DNA of 64,000 nt from JADJOY01 sp046331705 [NCBI: bacterium] (GTDB lineage: Bacteria > JADJOY01). Positions 43,721 to 51,162 of this stretch are shown piece by piece. The stretch lies in contig JAXLQJ010000037.1 of the NCBI GenBank assembly GCA_046331705.1, positions 1 through 64,000 on the forward strand. The letters are read 5' to 3'. Below the pieces are notes generated by a model. The model searched no databases. It saw only the letters and a list, made by a program, of their open reading frames with translations, and was not told the DNA's origin. Each line of letters starts with the position of its first letter. The first letter of the stretch is position 1. A program made the translations under genes and the position numbers.

Positions 43721-45157
43721 GTGCGCGTCCTTCTGCTCAAGACCCTTCCCGCCACCGCGGGGCCGGACATCGGCCTCGGCTACCTCGCGACGGCGCTGCG
43801 CAGCGCCGGGCACGAGGTCGAGGTCGGCGATCTCGAGTTCGACGACGCGCGCGGCAAGCCGCGGACGGTGGCGCGGCGCGTGCGCGACCTCGCCCCGGAC
43901 TGGGTGGGCGTCAAGGTCTTCGATCACACCGTTGGCCGCGGGCGTAGCTATCTGGCCGAAGCACGCGCCGCGAAGCCGGACATCCACACGGCCGCTGGCG
44001 GACCGCATCCGTCGGGGTTTCGCGCGCGCACCCTCGAGAGTCTGCCGGAAGCCGACTTCGCCATCGCGGGAGAAGCCGAACGGGCCTTCCCGGAGCTGAT
44101 CGCCGCGGTCCGCGACGGCGGCGACCTCGGCGCCATCCCCGGCCTGGTGCGGCGAACGCCCGAGGGAGTGGTCGTCGGCCATCAGGATTTCCCCGAAGAT
44201 CTCGACGCCCTGGGACTGCCCGCGTGGGATCTGCTTCACCCCCGCGAGCACGTCGAGCTGCAGATGCGCGAGCCGTGGCTCGACCGGCCCATCCCGTACG
44301 TGCCGATCATCACCACGCGCGGCTGCCCGTTTCCCTGTACGTTCTGCGCCGCGCCCGTGACCACCGGCAAGAAGCTGCGCCATCACAGCGTGGCGTTCGT
44401 GGTGGACGAGATCGAGCATCTGCGCGACGTGTACGGCATCGAGACCTTCTCGATCGCCGACGACGCCTTCACCAACGATCGCCGCTACGTCGACGCGTTC
44501 TGCGAGGAGATCATCCGGCGCCGGATCCGGGTGCGCTGGGACGCCTCGTCGAACGGCATCCGCGCGGACACCGTGGACGAGAAGCTCGCGCGACTGCTCG
44601 ACGCCGCCGGCTGCGAGAAGGTCGCGTTCGGGATCGAAAGCGGCTCCGAGCGCATCGTCCAGGCGATGGGCAAGCGCTTCGCCCCGGACGACGTCGAGCG
44701 CGCCCTGGGCATCCTGAGGCGCGAGTCGAAGATCCGCACCGAGGGCTTCTTCATCATCGGCTACCCCGACGAGCGCCTGAGCGACGCCTGGCAGACCCTG
44801 AAGCTCTTGTCGCGCATCGACCTCGACACCGCTTGGCTCTTCGGCTTCAGCCCGCACGTCGGCACCAAGGTCTCCGAGATGCTCCACGGCCACGCCACCG
44901 AGTCCATCCCGTGGGGCGATTTCGCCAACGATCGCGTGATGCTCGGCACGCGGCACCTGCCGCGCTGGGTGGTGCGGGTCTACTGGGTGCTCGCGTGGAT
45001 GACGTTCTACCTGCGCCCGTCGCGTGCGGTTCGCTTCATCCAGCACCTCGGCCCGACCGCCGTGCCGCGTGCGCTGATGCGGCTCGCCAACCGCGTCCGG
45101 CTGGTCCTCGTGCCCGCGACTCGCCCGTTGCCGCCGCCTGCTCCAGCCGCCGCGTGA
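43721..45157 (+). CDS. Cobalamin-type radical SAM protein
   Basis: A 478-residue protein with an N-terminal Rossmann-like B12-binding-type domain (res. 1-150; the DxHxxG loop is replaced by FDHTVG, so cobalamin binding is unsure) and a radical SAM core. The [4Fe-4S] cysteines are C202, C206 and C209 in TRGCPFPCTFC. GIESGSERIVQAMGK and FFIIGYPDE are standard TIM-barrel elements. The C-terminal segment is hydrophobic (WVVRVYWVLAWMTFYL). Members methylate unactivated carbons in lipids or natural products or act in lipid remodelling. GTG start. First gene of an overlapping operon of three. Confidence 0.83.
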   Translation: MRVLLLKTLPATAGPDIGLGYLATALRSAGHEVEVGDLEFDDARGKPRTVARRVRDLAPDWVGVKVFDHTVGRGRSYLAEARAAKPDIHTAAGGPHPSGFRARTLESLPEADFAIAGEAERAFPELIAAVRDGGDLGAIPGLVRRTPEGVVVGHQDFPEDLDALGLPAWDLLHPREHVELQMREPWLDRPIPYVPIITTRGCPFPCTFCAAPVTTGKKLRHHSVAFVVDEIEHLRDVYGIETFSIADDAFTNDRRYVDAFCEEIIRRRIRVRWDASSNGIRADTVDEKLARLLDAAGCEKVAFGIESGSERIVQAMGKRFAPDDVERALGILRRESKIRTEGFFIIGYPDERLSDAWQTLKLLSRIDLDTAWLFGFSPHVGTKVSEMLHGHATESIPWGDFANDRVMLGTRHLPRWVVRVYWVLAWMTFYLRPSRAVRFIQHLGPTAVPRALMRLANRVRLVLVPATRPLPPPAPAAA

Positions 45158-45930
45158 TCCCGGCGGTGAAGCCGTTCCCGCGCGGGTTCGATTTCCAGGA
45201 ATGGCTCGTCGCGCGAAGCGACGCGTCCCAGCACGCCGGCCAGGCCGGCGCCACCCGACGCCTGGCCGCCGCGCTGGCGCTGCCGCCGGGAGCGCGCGTG
45301 CTCGACGTGGGTTGCGGCTCGGCGAAGAGCACCGCCTGGCTCGCGCGCACGTTCGCGGTCCGCGCCGTGGGGCTCGATCGCTCGCCCCACAGCCTGGCCC
45401 GCGCCCGCTGGCGCATCGGCCGCGGCGTCGCGAGCACGCCCCCCACGCTGGTGCGGGGCGACGCCCTGGCGTTGCCGTTCGCCACGGGATGCTTCGACGG
45501 GATCGTGGTCGAAGCGGTGGCGTACGCGGCCCCGCTCGATCGGCTCTTGCCCGAGCTCAGGCGCGTGCTCGCGCCAGGCGGACGACTCGGCATCGTCGAC
45601 ATCGCGCGGAGACCGGGCGCCGCGCCGCCCCACGAGCGCTTCCAGACCCTGCTCGGCGAGCGGACCTTCAATCTGCTCACGGCGGCCGAATGGGCGGGCG
45701 AGGTGAGGGCGGCGGGCTTTCGCGTCGATCACGTCGAAGCGTTCCCGATCCGTCAGGAGCTGGGGACGATCCGCTCCGAGCTCGGAGATTGGCTGCGCTC
45801 GTTGCCGCGCCAGCTCGCGTGGCTCGCGACGAGCCGCGACGCCCGCCGTCTCTTCTTCGCGAACTACCGCGTCGGGCTCGATCGGGGAGTGGAAGGGTGC
45901 CTGCTGGCGGCCACCCATCCCCGGGCATGA
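45154..45930 (+). CDS. Class I SAM-dependent methyltransferase
   Basis: A 258-residue Methyltransf_11-type enzyme. Motif I RVLDVGCGSAKS (res. 49-60), the acidic motif II in AVGLDRSP, RGDALALPF and the DGIVVEAVAYA post-motif are all present, with LRRVLAPGGRLGIVDI after them. The N-terminus FPRGFDFQEWL is family-like. The substrate is unknown. GTG start overlaps the radical SAM stop (GTGA), and its own stop overlaps the next ATG (ATGA), so translation is linked on both sides. Confidence 0.86.
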   Translation: MIPAVKPFPRGFDFQEWLVARSDASQHAGQAGATRRLAAALALPPGARVLDVGCGSAKSTAWLARTFAVRAVGLDRSPHSLARARWRIGRGVASTPPTLVRGDALALPFATGCFDGIVVEAVAYAAPLDRLLPELRRVLAPGGRLGIVDIARRPGAAPPHERFQTLLGERTFNLLTAAEWAGEVRAAGFRVDHVEAFPIRQELGTIRSELGDWLRSLPRQLAWLATSRDARRLFFANYRVGLDRGVEGCLLAATHPRA

Positions 45931-47549
45931 GCCCGAGCGCAGGCGTCGCTGCCGCGGCGAGCCGCCCCGATCGAGGGCGCTTTCGCCGCTGGCTCGGCGC
46001 CACCGCGTTCGGCGCGCTGGTCTGGTTTCCGGGCGCGCTCGTGGCCCTGCCGCTGGTCGGCGTCCTGTGGCTCTGGGAGGTCCGGCTGCGCGAACGCCGC
46101 GGTTGGCCGGGCCACCTCGTCACGGCGGCGTGGTGCGCGATCGCGGGCGCCAACACGTTCACGCTGGGACGCCTCGGGCCGTTTCTCGCGCCCTCGGATT
46201 GGTGGCTCGCGGGTGCGGCGGCGGTGCTGGCGCTCGCGGTCTCGATGTGGCCAGCGACGCGACGGAGGCGCGGGTTCTGGCTCTCGCTCTGCCTCGCGGT
46301 GCCGCTGGCGCTGGCGCCGCCGATGCCGCCCGGGATCACGACCCGGCTCGCGATCTTCGCCGGTGCTGCCACCGGCTTCGCGCTCTTTCAGCTCGTGGTG
46401 GGCAACGACCTCGGCCGCCGGATGGCGCCACCGGCGTGGGCGCTCGCCGTGCTGGTTCCCTCGGTGGCGTTGCGCGCCTTGTTGTTCTGGCTCCTGCCCA
46501 CCGCCGATGCCCGACCCATCCTGGCGGGCTTGCCCGGTGCGCAACTGGTGATGCCGTCGTGGCCGGATCCGCGCCTGGGCGACCGCTACGGCATGCCGAT
46601 CAACTGGCACGATCTACGCGTCGCGATGGGCGGTTGCGAGCCCGGCAGCCGCATCGTCGGTACCCTCGACGCCCTCTACTTCCGCGCCCCTGGCGCGAGC
46701 GCCTGGAGCGAGGTGCGCTTTCCGCCGGGCGATCAGCTCGCGCTCGATTGCCAGCGCGGCAAGCTCTGGGTTCCCGAGATGGTGAAAGAGAAGCTGTGGG
46801 CGGTCGACCTGCGCACGCTCGCCGTGGAGAAGCCCTTCGAGCACTGCGATTTCGCCGGTCCCACGGTGGTGAGCTTCGATCTGGAGCGACGAGAGCTCTT
46901 CGGCGACCCGGGCGGCGAGCACCTCGCCGCGTACGATCCCGACGGCTTCGGCTGTCGGCGCGTGCTGCAAGGCGGCACGATCATGGGCTTCAGCGTGTCG
47001 CAGACGCGCGGCGAGGTGCTGCTGGTGCGCAACGGGCGGCTCGAGCGCTGCGCGCTCGATGGGTCGGGGAATTGCGACGTGTGGCTGCGGCTTTACGACG
47101 AGCGGCTGCCGCGCTGGTTACAGAGCGACGCGCTCAACAAGGCAACACTCGTCAATCACTTCAATAAAGTGATAGAAGATCCTGAGAATTCAGTTGTTTT
47201 TGCCACGAGCCTCCAGTCGGGGCGGGTGTATCGCGTGGATCGAGCGACGGGACGACTGACGGGCTCGGCGTTCCTCGAACCCGGGATTCGCTGGGTGCAG
47301 CTGGATCGGCAGCGCCGCCGACTCTTCGTCGGCGGTTTCGTCCGCGGGAACCTCTACGTTCTCGACCCGGAGACCCTCGGGATCCAGGTACGGGTATTCG
47401 TCGGCCGGAAGATCCGCTACTTCGAGCCGCTGCCGGATGGCCGGCTGGTGCTCGCGACCTCGGCGGGCATCCTCGAGCTCGATCCGGCAGAGCTGCCGCC
47501 CTACACGGCGTCGAGCCAACGAGGACCGCAACCGGCGAACACGAAGTGA
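45927..47549 (+). CDS. Membrane protein with C-terminal beta-propeller-like domain
   Basis: A 540-residue protein that I cannot place in a named family. Six or seven hydrophobic helices occupy res. 20-200, followed by an extracytoplasmic domain of about 330 residues with YVTN/WD-like repeats (for example VFATSLQSGRVYRVDRATGRL and LFVGGFVRGNLYVLDPETL). It lacks enzymatic motifs. The codon block at 47136-47201 is very AT-rich compared with the rest. Third gene of the radical SAM operon by ATGA overlap; it may present or sense the product of the two upstream enzymes. Confidence 0.6.
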   Translation: MSPSAGVAAAASRPDRGRFRRWLGATAFGALVWFPGALVALPLVGVLWLWEVRLRERRGWPGHLVTAAWCAIAGANTFTLGRLGPFLAPSDWWLAGAAAVLALAVSMWPATRRRRGFWLSLCLAVPLALAPPMPPGITTRLAIFAGAATGFALFQLVVGNDLGRRMAPPAWALAVLVPSVALRALLFWLLPTADARPILAGLPGAQLVMPSWPDPRLGDRYGMPINWHDLRVAMGGCEPGSRIVGTLDALYFRAPGASAWSEVRFPPGDQLALDCQRGKLWVPEMVKEKLWAVDLRTLAVEKPFEHCDFAGPTVVSFDLERRELFGDPGGEHLAAYDPDGFGCRRVLQGGTIMGFSVSQTRGEVLLVRNGRLERCALDGSGNCDVWLRLYDERLPRWLQSDALNKATLVNHFNKVIEDPENSVVFATSLQSGRVYRVDRATGRLTGSAFLEPGIRWVQLDRQRRRLFVGGFVRGNLYVLDPETLGIQVRVFVGRKIRYFEPLPDGRLVLATSAGILELDPAELPPYTASSQRGPQPANTK

Positions 47550-47562
47550 TGCGCGCGGGACA

Positions 47563-49056
47563 TCAATCGAAGTTGAAGGAAAAGCGTTGCAAGACCGCGA
47601 GCAAGGACCACGAACGGCGCGCGGCGCGTGGCGCCGGCAGCGGGCGCGGCGTGTAGCGGATCAGATCCAGGACGTTGCGCGCGCCGAGCCCGGCGAAGCT
47701 CGAGCCATAGAGCACGAATGCCGCCAGATAGACCCGATAATAAAGCGGATTCGGCGGGAGGCGAACGAGCAGCTTCACGACCGGCAGCAGCCACGGGAAC
47801 GTCACCACGATGCTGAAGAACTTGTGGAGGTTTTCGAGCCGCGCGCCGTCGGGATGATCGAGAACCGTTTTCTGGAAGTAATCCTCGAAGTAGTCGTCGC
47901 TCGAGTGGTCGTCGGCGAGCATTCCGGCGTTCACGGACTGCTCGAAGAGCCGCGTGCGCGGGAACGGCGTCGCGATCGAGCAGCGTGCGAACTGCGGCTT
48001 GAGGCGGATGTTGAAATCGAGGGTCGCGAGGGCGCCGTCGAGATCCTCGCCAGGCAAACCGATCATGTTGAGCGTCTTGACGTAGATCCCGCGCTCCTTG
48101 AGCAGCTGCACGGCCTGGATCACCTGATCGTCGTCGATCTCCTTGCGCAGCAGGCTGTTCCGGAGGAACGGGTTCGCGGTCTCGAACGAGATCGTGACCG
48201 AGGCGCAACGAGCTCGTGCGAGCGCGTCGGCCGTCTCGCGATCGATGGTCTCGGGTCGGCACTGAAGGACGAACGGCAGGTCGACCTGGCGGGCGTAGGC
48301 CTCCAGGAAGCGGAACGTCCAGTCGCGCTGGATCGTGAGGTGGTCGTCGCGCTCCAGGTTCAGGATCTCGAGCGGATAGCGCGCCCCGAGCTCGCGGATC
48401 TCGGCGACGATGTTCTCGGGGCTGCGCTTCCGGACCCATTTTCCCTTGCCCGAATAGAGCGCCATGTCCAGGTGGTTGTGGCAGAACGTGCACTGGAAGC
48501 TGCAGCCGCGGCCCGTGAGGAGCGGCTTGGAGCGGAGGCGACGCAAGTACGGATAGCGGTAGTAGAGGTCCCAGTCAGGGAAGGGGATCGAATCGAGATC
48601 CTGGGTGAGGGGGCGGACCTCGTTTCGGTGGATCGCGCCCTCTTCCTTGACCCAGAAATTCGCGATGTTCCGTGGGCTCGTCCCGCTCGCCAGCGCCGCG
48701 AGCAGCTCGTCCATCGCCTCCTCGCCCTCGCCGCGACAGACCAGATCCACGGGATCTTTCTCGATCACCTCCGGCGAGTACGTCGCGTGCGGACCGCCGA
48801 AGAGGATCCGAGTCTCCGTTCGCGCCTTGATCCGCGCCGCCACCTCGAGGGCCCAGCGGTGCATCCCGGTGGTCACCGAGAACGCCACCAGGTCGGGGCG
48901 TGCCGCGACGACGCGATCGACGAAGGCCGCGCCCTCGGCGCCCTCCAGGAAGAGCTGCGAATGGTGGCCGGCCCGCCGAACGACCGCCGAGATGTACATG
49001 AGTCCGAGCTTCTCCATCGCGAGACGCTCGAGGAACACGACGTTGAGCTTGCGCAT
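47563..49056 (-). CDS. Cobalamin-type radical SAM protein
   Basis: A 497-residue protein with an N-terminal B12-binding-type domain (res. 1-150) and a radical SAM core with C185, C189 and C192 in GRGCSFQCTFC. LCRGEGEE-like sequence, DLDSIPFPDWDLY and GLPGEDLDG are typical of this group, as is a hydrophobic, Tyr-rich C-terminus (PLYYRVYLAAFVLYG). It resembles the gene at 43721 in layout but is clearly diverged, so it is a paralogue, not a duplicate. Convergent with the propeller gene, 13 nt apart. Start ATG 49056. Confidence 0.83.
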   Translation of the reverse strand: MRKLNVVFLERLAMEKLGLMYISAVVRRAGHHSQLFLEGAEGAAFVDRVVAARPDLVAFSVTTGMHRWALEVAARIKARTETRILFGGPHATYSPEVIEKDPVDLVCRGEGEEAMDELLAALASGTSPRNIANFWVKEEGAIHRNEVRPLTQDLDSIPFPDWDLYYRYPYLRRLRSKPLLTGRGCSFQCTFCHNHLDMALYSGKGKWVRKRSPENIVAEIRELGARYPLEILNLERDDHLTIQRDWTFRFLEAYARQVDLPFVLQCRPETIDRETADALARARCASVTISFETANPFLRNSLLRKEIDDDQVIQAVQLLKERGIYVKTLNMIGLPGEDLDGALATLDFNIRLKPQFARCSIATPFPRTRLFEQSVNAGMLADDHSSDDYFEDYFQKTVLDHPDGARLENLHKFFSIVVTFPWLLPVVKLLVRLPPNPLYYRVYLAAFVLYGSSFAGLGARNVLDLIRYTPRPLPAPRAARRSWSLLAVLQRFSFNFD

Positions 49057-49144
49057 GGTGGCTGGGCGGGGGGCGGAAGCGGCTGGCAGGCGCGTCGCGA
49101 CGCGCGGGACGTCGCGCGACGCTAACACGGCCACTCGCGCGACC

Positions 49145-49162
49145 CCAACGCGCTGGCGCGAC
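49145..49162 (+). repeat. Left copy of 18-bp direct repeat (target duplication)
   Basis: CCAACGCGCTGGCGCGAC, identical to 50422-50439. The copies flank the decayed IS and do not extend further on either side. Such a length fits the long target duplications known for IS1202-type elements. Confidence 0.7.
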
Positions 49163-49178
49163 ACTGTAGGGAGCACAT

Positions 49179-49188
49179 GATCTGTCCG
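49179..49188 (+). repeat. Left terminal inverted repeat of the decayed IS
   Basis: GATCTGTCCG, followed by CTCC. The reverse complement occurs at 50390-50399. Confidence 0.6.
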
Positions 49189-49253
49189 CTCCGAAGAACA
49201 AGTGAAGTGTCCGCTTTCGGCGTTCGGGAGGTAGAGGGCGGTCCCCAAGGGGG

Positions 49254-50329
49254 ATGCTGCCGATGCTCTACGGTCCGACCGCGCTGGAGCGGGCGATGCG
49301 GATTCGTGAGGTGATGCTTCAGCGATGAGCGGGGAGATCATGGATCCAGGGAGCGACATCCGGGCATGGATCCACGGTCTGCGTCGGTGGAAGGCGCGCT
49401 TCGAAGCCACGGTCGACCGCTCGCCGTCGCCGAGGTCGGCCCTCGGGCCGCCCCACCCGCGGCGGAGCTCGAGCGCGTGCTGCGTTACCGCGACACCTAC
49501 ACCGGCTTCAACGTCCGCCCTTTCCAGATCGCGCAGCGAGCATGCGGTGACGCTTTCGTACCGACGGTGAAGACGGCGCTGCAGGCGGCCGGCCTGGTAC
49601 GCCGACGGCGGTCGCGAGCGGCACCGTCGTCGCCGCGAGCCGAAGGCCTGCCGGGGCAGATGCTGCACCTCGCGGAGCCCCCACGCATGCGGCGTGTGCC
49701 CCGACGAGAAGCAGACCCTGATCGCCCTGGTCGACGATGCCACCAGCGAGCTGCTCTACGGTCGGATCGAGAAGCGAGAGCACGGACACGTCATGGCGGG
49801 GTTAAAGGCGGGTTTGAGCAAGAGGGTCTGCCGATCGCTCTATACGGATCGCGCGAGCTGGGGCGATCACGCGTCGTGCCGGCAGGCGCCCGATCCGACG
49901 ATCGGACGGGTCGCCGCGCGTTGGATCGTTGGGGACGAGCACATCCGGGCGCGCTCTCCCCAGGCGCGAGGCCGAGTGAACAGGCGAACCGGACGTTGCA
50001 GGACCGCCTGGTCAACGAGCTACGGGTGGCCGGGATCCGCACGTGTCGACGCCAACCGCTACCTCGGGCGGTTTCGTCCGGTCAACCGATTGTTTGCTCG
50101 CCCGGCTCGGGACCCGCGTCGGCCTTCGTGGGGCTGGGGCGTGGCTGGATCAGGTCTGTCACGAAACGAACGGGTCGTGGGCAAGGACAACACCGTGGTC
50201 CTGGAGAAGGTGCGGCTGCAGATCGCCAAGCAGCGCGGGCGTCGCAGCTGCGAAGGGATGCGGTCCTCGTGCGGCGGCGGACGCCGTCCACGTGTGGCAG
50301 CCGAGCAATGCCTCGGACGGTTCACGTGA
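49254..50329 (+). pseudogene. ISNCY-type transposase remnant, multiple frameshifts
   Basis: Pieces of one integrase-fold transposase can be read only by switching frames at least five times. They are ERAMRIREVMLQR near the start, then HTH-like GLRRWKARFE, YRDTYTGFNVRPF, TVKTALQAAGLVRRRRSR, GQMLHL, PDEKQTLIALVDDATSELLYG, SLYTDRASWG, TLQDRLVNELRVAGIRT, FARPARDP, and NERVVGKDNTVVLEKVRLQ. The order and spacing match a complete ISNCY-type protein of about 400 residues, with the catalytic Asp segments VDDATS and TDRA present. In-frame stops and indels make it non-functional. Confidence 0.85.
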
Positions 50330-50351
50330 CGGAACCCTCTCCCTGCTCGCG

Positions 50352-50375
50352 CACCGACCCCCTCGGGGGTCGGTG
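50352..50375 (+). terminator. Strong hairpin at the right end of the IS
   Basis: A perfect 10-bp stem CACCGACCCC/GGGGTCGGTG around the tetraloop CTCG, 22 nt after the transposase stop. No T-run. Likely the terminator of the transposase gene. Confidence 0.5.
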
Positions 50376-50389
50376 AGCCTGAGATCGAC

Positions 50390-50399
50390 CGGACAGATC
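50390..50399 (-). repeat. Right terminal inverted repeat of the decayed IS
   Basis: CGGACAGATC, the reverse complement of the left 10-mer at 49179-49188. Confidence 0.6.
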
Positions 50400-50421
50400 C
50401 GCCAAAACCACCGGACCTCTG

Positions 50422-50439
50422 CCAACGCGCTGGCGCGAC
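50422..50439 (+). repeat. Right copy of 18-bp direct repeat (target duplication)
   Basis: Identical to 49145-49162; marks the original insertion point. Confidence 0.7.
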
Positions 50440-50542
50440 GCGCCGTTCCGCCGAGGACGCGGGCGGCGACGCACTCGGCCGGGCGGCGCCGCCGTGCGAC
50501 CTGGGGCAGCGCGGAGAGCACCCGGTCGGCCGGCGGGGTCGC

Positions 50543-50581
50543 AACGTCCGCTAGTTTACATAATATATATTATCGGACGTT
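50543..50581. repeat. 8-bp inverted repeat embracing dif
   Basis: AACGTCCG (50543-50550) and CGGACGTT (50574-50581) flank a 23-nt AT-rich core. The right copy is part of the XerC arm; the left copy lies just outside the XerD arm. Confidence 0.7.
50553..50580 (-). other. dif: dif: XerC/XerD chromosome dimer resolution site
   Basis: Read on the minus strand, the 28-mer is XerC arm ACGTCCGATAA, centre TATATA, XerD arm TTATGTAAACT. From memory of published sites, 25 of 28 positions equal Bacillus subtilis dif, including the whole XerD arm and centre. It also matches the E. coli dif core (ATAA, 6-bp centre, TTATGT). Tyrosine recombinases XerC and XerD act here, activated by FtsK, to resolve chromosome dimers at the terminus. 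The site is an AT-rich island in 70% GC sequence. KOPS-like motifs on both sides point towards it. Confidence 0.88.
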
Positions 50582-50786
50582 GGTGCCGGAGCCGCCGGCG
50601 CCAGCCGAAGCGACCGAGCCGCTCTTCGAAGTCTCGCGACGCGCCCCGGCGCCGGACGCCGCGCTCCGGAAATGGCAACGGCGCCCGGGAGCCCGTGCTC
50701 CCAGACGCCGTGCGTCTCTCGATCGATCGTGTCGCGCGGCGACGGCGCGCTGCCTTGGGGCCGCGCCAGCGCGACGTCGGCTTGCT

Positions 50787-51032
50787 TCAGGGCATCGCGC
50801 CGAGCCCTTCGTCGGCCAGGGCCGGCTTCGGCTCCTCGCGCTCGACCAGCTTCAGATGGACCTTGCGTGCCGCGATCTCGCGCAGCGCCACCACGATCGG
50901 CTTCTCCTTGCGCGGTGCGACCCGGGGCTTCGAGCCGGTCAGCAGCTGCTTGGTGCGGGCAGCGGCCGTATGAACGAGATGGAACCGGTTCGGAACCTCT
51001 CGCAAGCAATCGTCGACGGTGATGCGGGCCAT
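50787..51032 (-). CDS. rpoZ: RNA polymerase omega subunit
   Basis: An 81-residue omega subunit, which helps beta-prime assembly and ppGpp binding in many proteobacteria. MARITVDDCLREVPNRFHLVHTAAARTKQLLTG and KPIVVALREIAARKVHL match the family. The MARxTVxD start fixes the ATG at 51032, with GAGGAGG 5 nt upstream. It is not next to gmk or spoT as in many genomes. It is 131 nt downstream of the DegP-type gene, with a strong hairpin between them, and about 200 nt from dif. Confidence 0.93.
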   Translation of the reverse strand: MARITVDDCLREVPNRFHLVHTAAARTKQLLTGSKPRVAPRKEKPIVVALREIAARKVHLKLVEREEPKPALADEGLGAMP

Positions 51033-51074
51033 CGAACCTCCTCGCTCGGGACTTCCTGCGCCGAGCTTGTGCTG

Positions 51075-51107
51075 GGGCTCGAGTGCGCGTGCGGCACACT
51101 CGAGCCC
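51075..51107 (-). terminator. Very stable hairpin between the DegP-type gene and rpoZ
   Basis: On the minus-strand RNA, a 14-bp stem with one G-U pair closes the 5-nt loop CGCAC. Arms are at 51107-51094 and 51088-51075 (plus-strand GGGCTCGAGTGCGC and GCACACTCGAGCCC). It lies 55 nt after the protease stop and 42 nt before the rpoZ start, without a T-run. It may end the protease transcript or limit read-through into rpoZ. Confidence 0.55.
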
Positions 51108-51162
51108 GTGGTCTGCCTTCACGAAACCCACGCGCGCCGCTTCCTGGGCGCGCGTGGCCAGC

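Larger units (their letters stand above)
49163..50421 (+). mobile_element. Decayed ISNCY/IS1202-type insertion sequence
   Basis: About 1.26 kb between the two 18-bp direct repeats. The ends carry an inverted 10-mer GATCTGTCCG (49179-49188, and reversed at 50390-50399). The left end also carries a second TGTCCGCT (49208-49215), as transposase-binding repeats often do. The interior is the degraded transposase gene. Left and right terminal segments outside the 10-mer differ in length (16 versus 22 nt), which may reflect decay. The family assignment comes from the transposase remnant and the duplication length, not from a database match. Confidence 0.7.
50440..50786. other. Non-coding region containing the dif site
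   Basis: 347 bp between the IS and rpoZ with no credible coding frame. It holds the dif site (50553-50580) with its flanking inverted repeat. A small hairpin GGGAGC/GCTCCC lies at 50687-50702, about 85 nt after the rpoZ stop, and could end rpoZ transcription. Confidence 0.6.

Noticed and set aside
42602-45046. Minus-strand frame of 814 codons
   Set aside because: Antisense to map and a radical SAM gene whose motifs are intact; no signature of its own.
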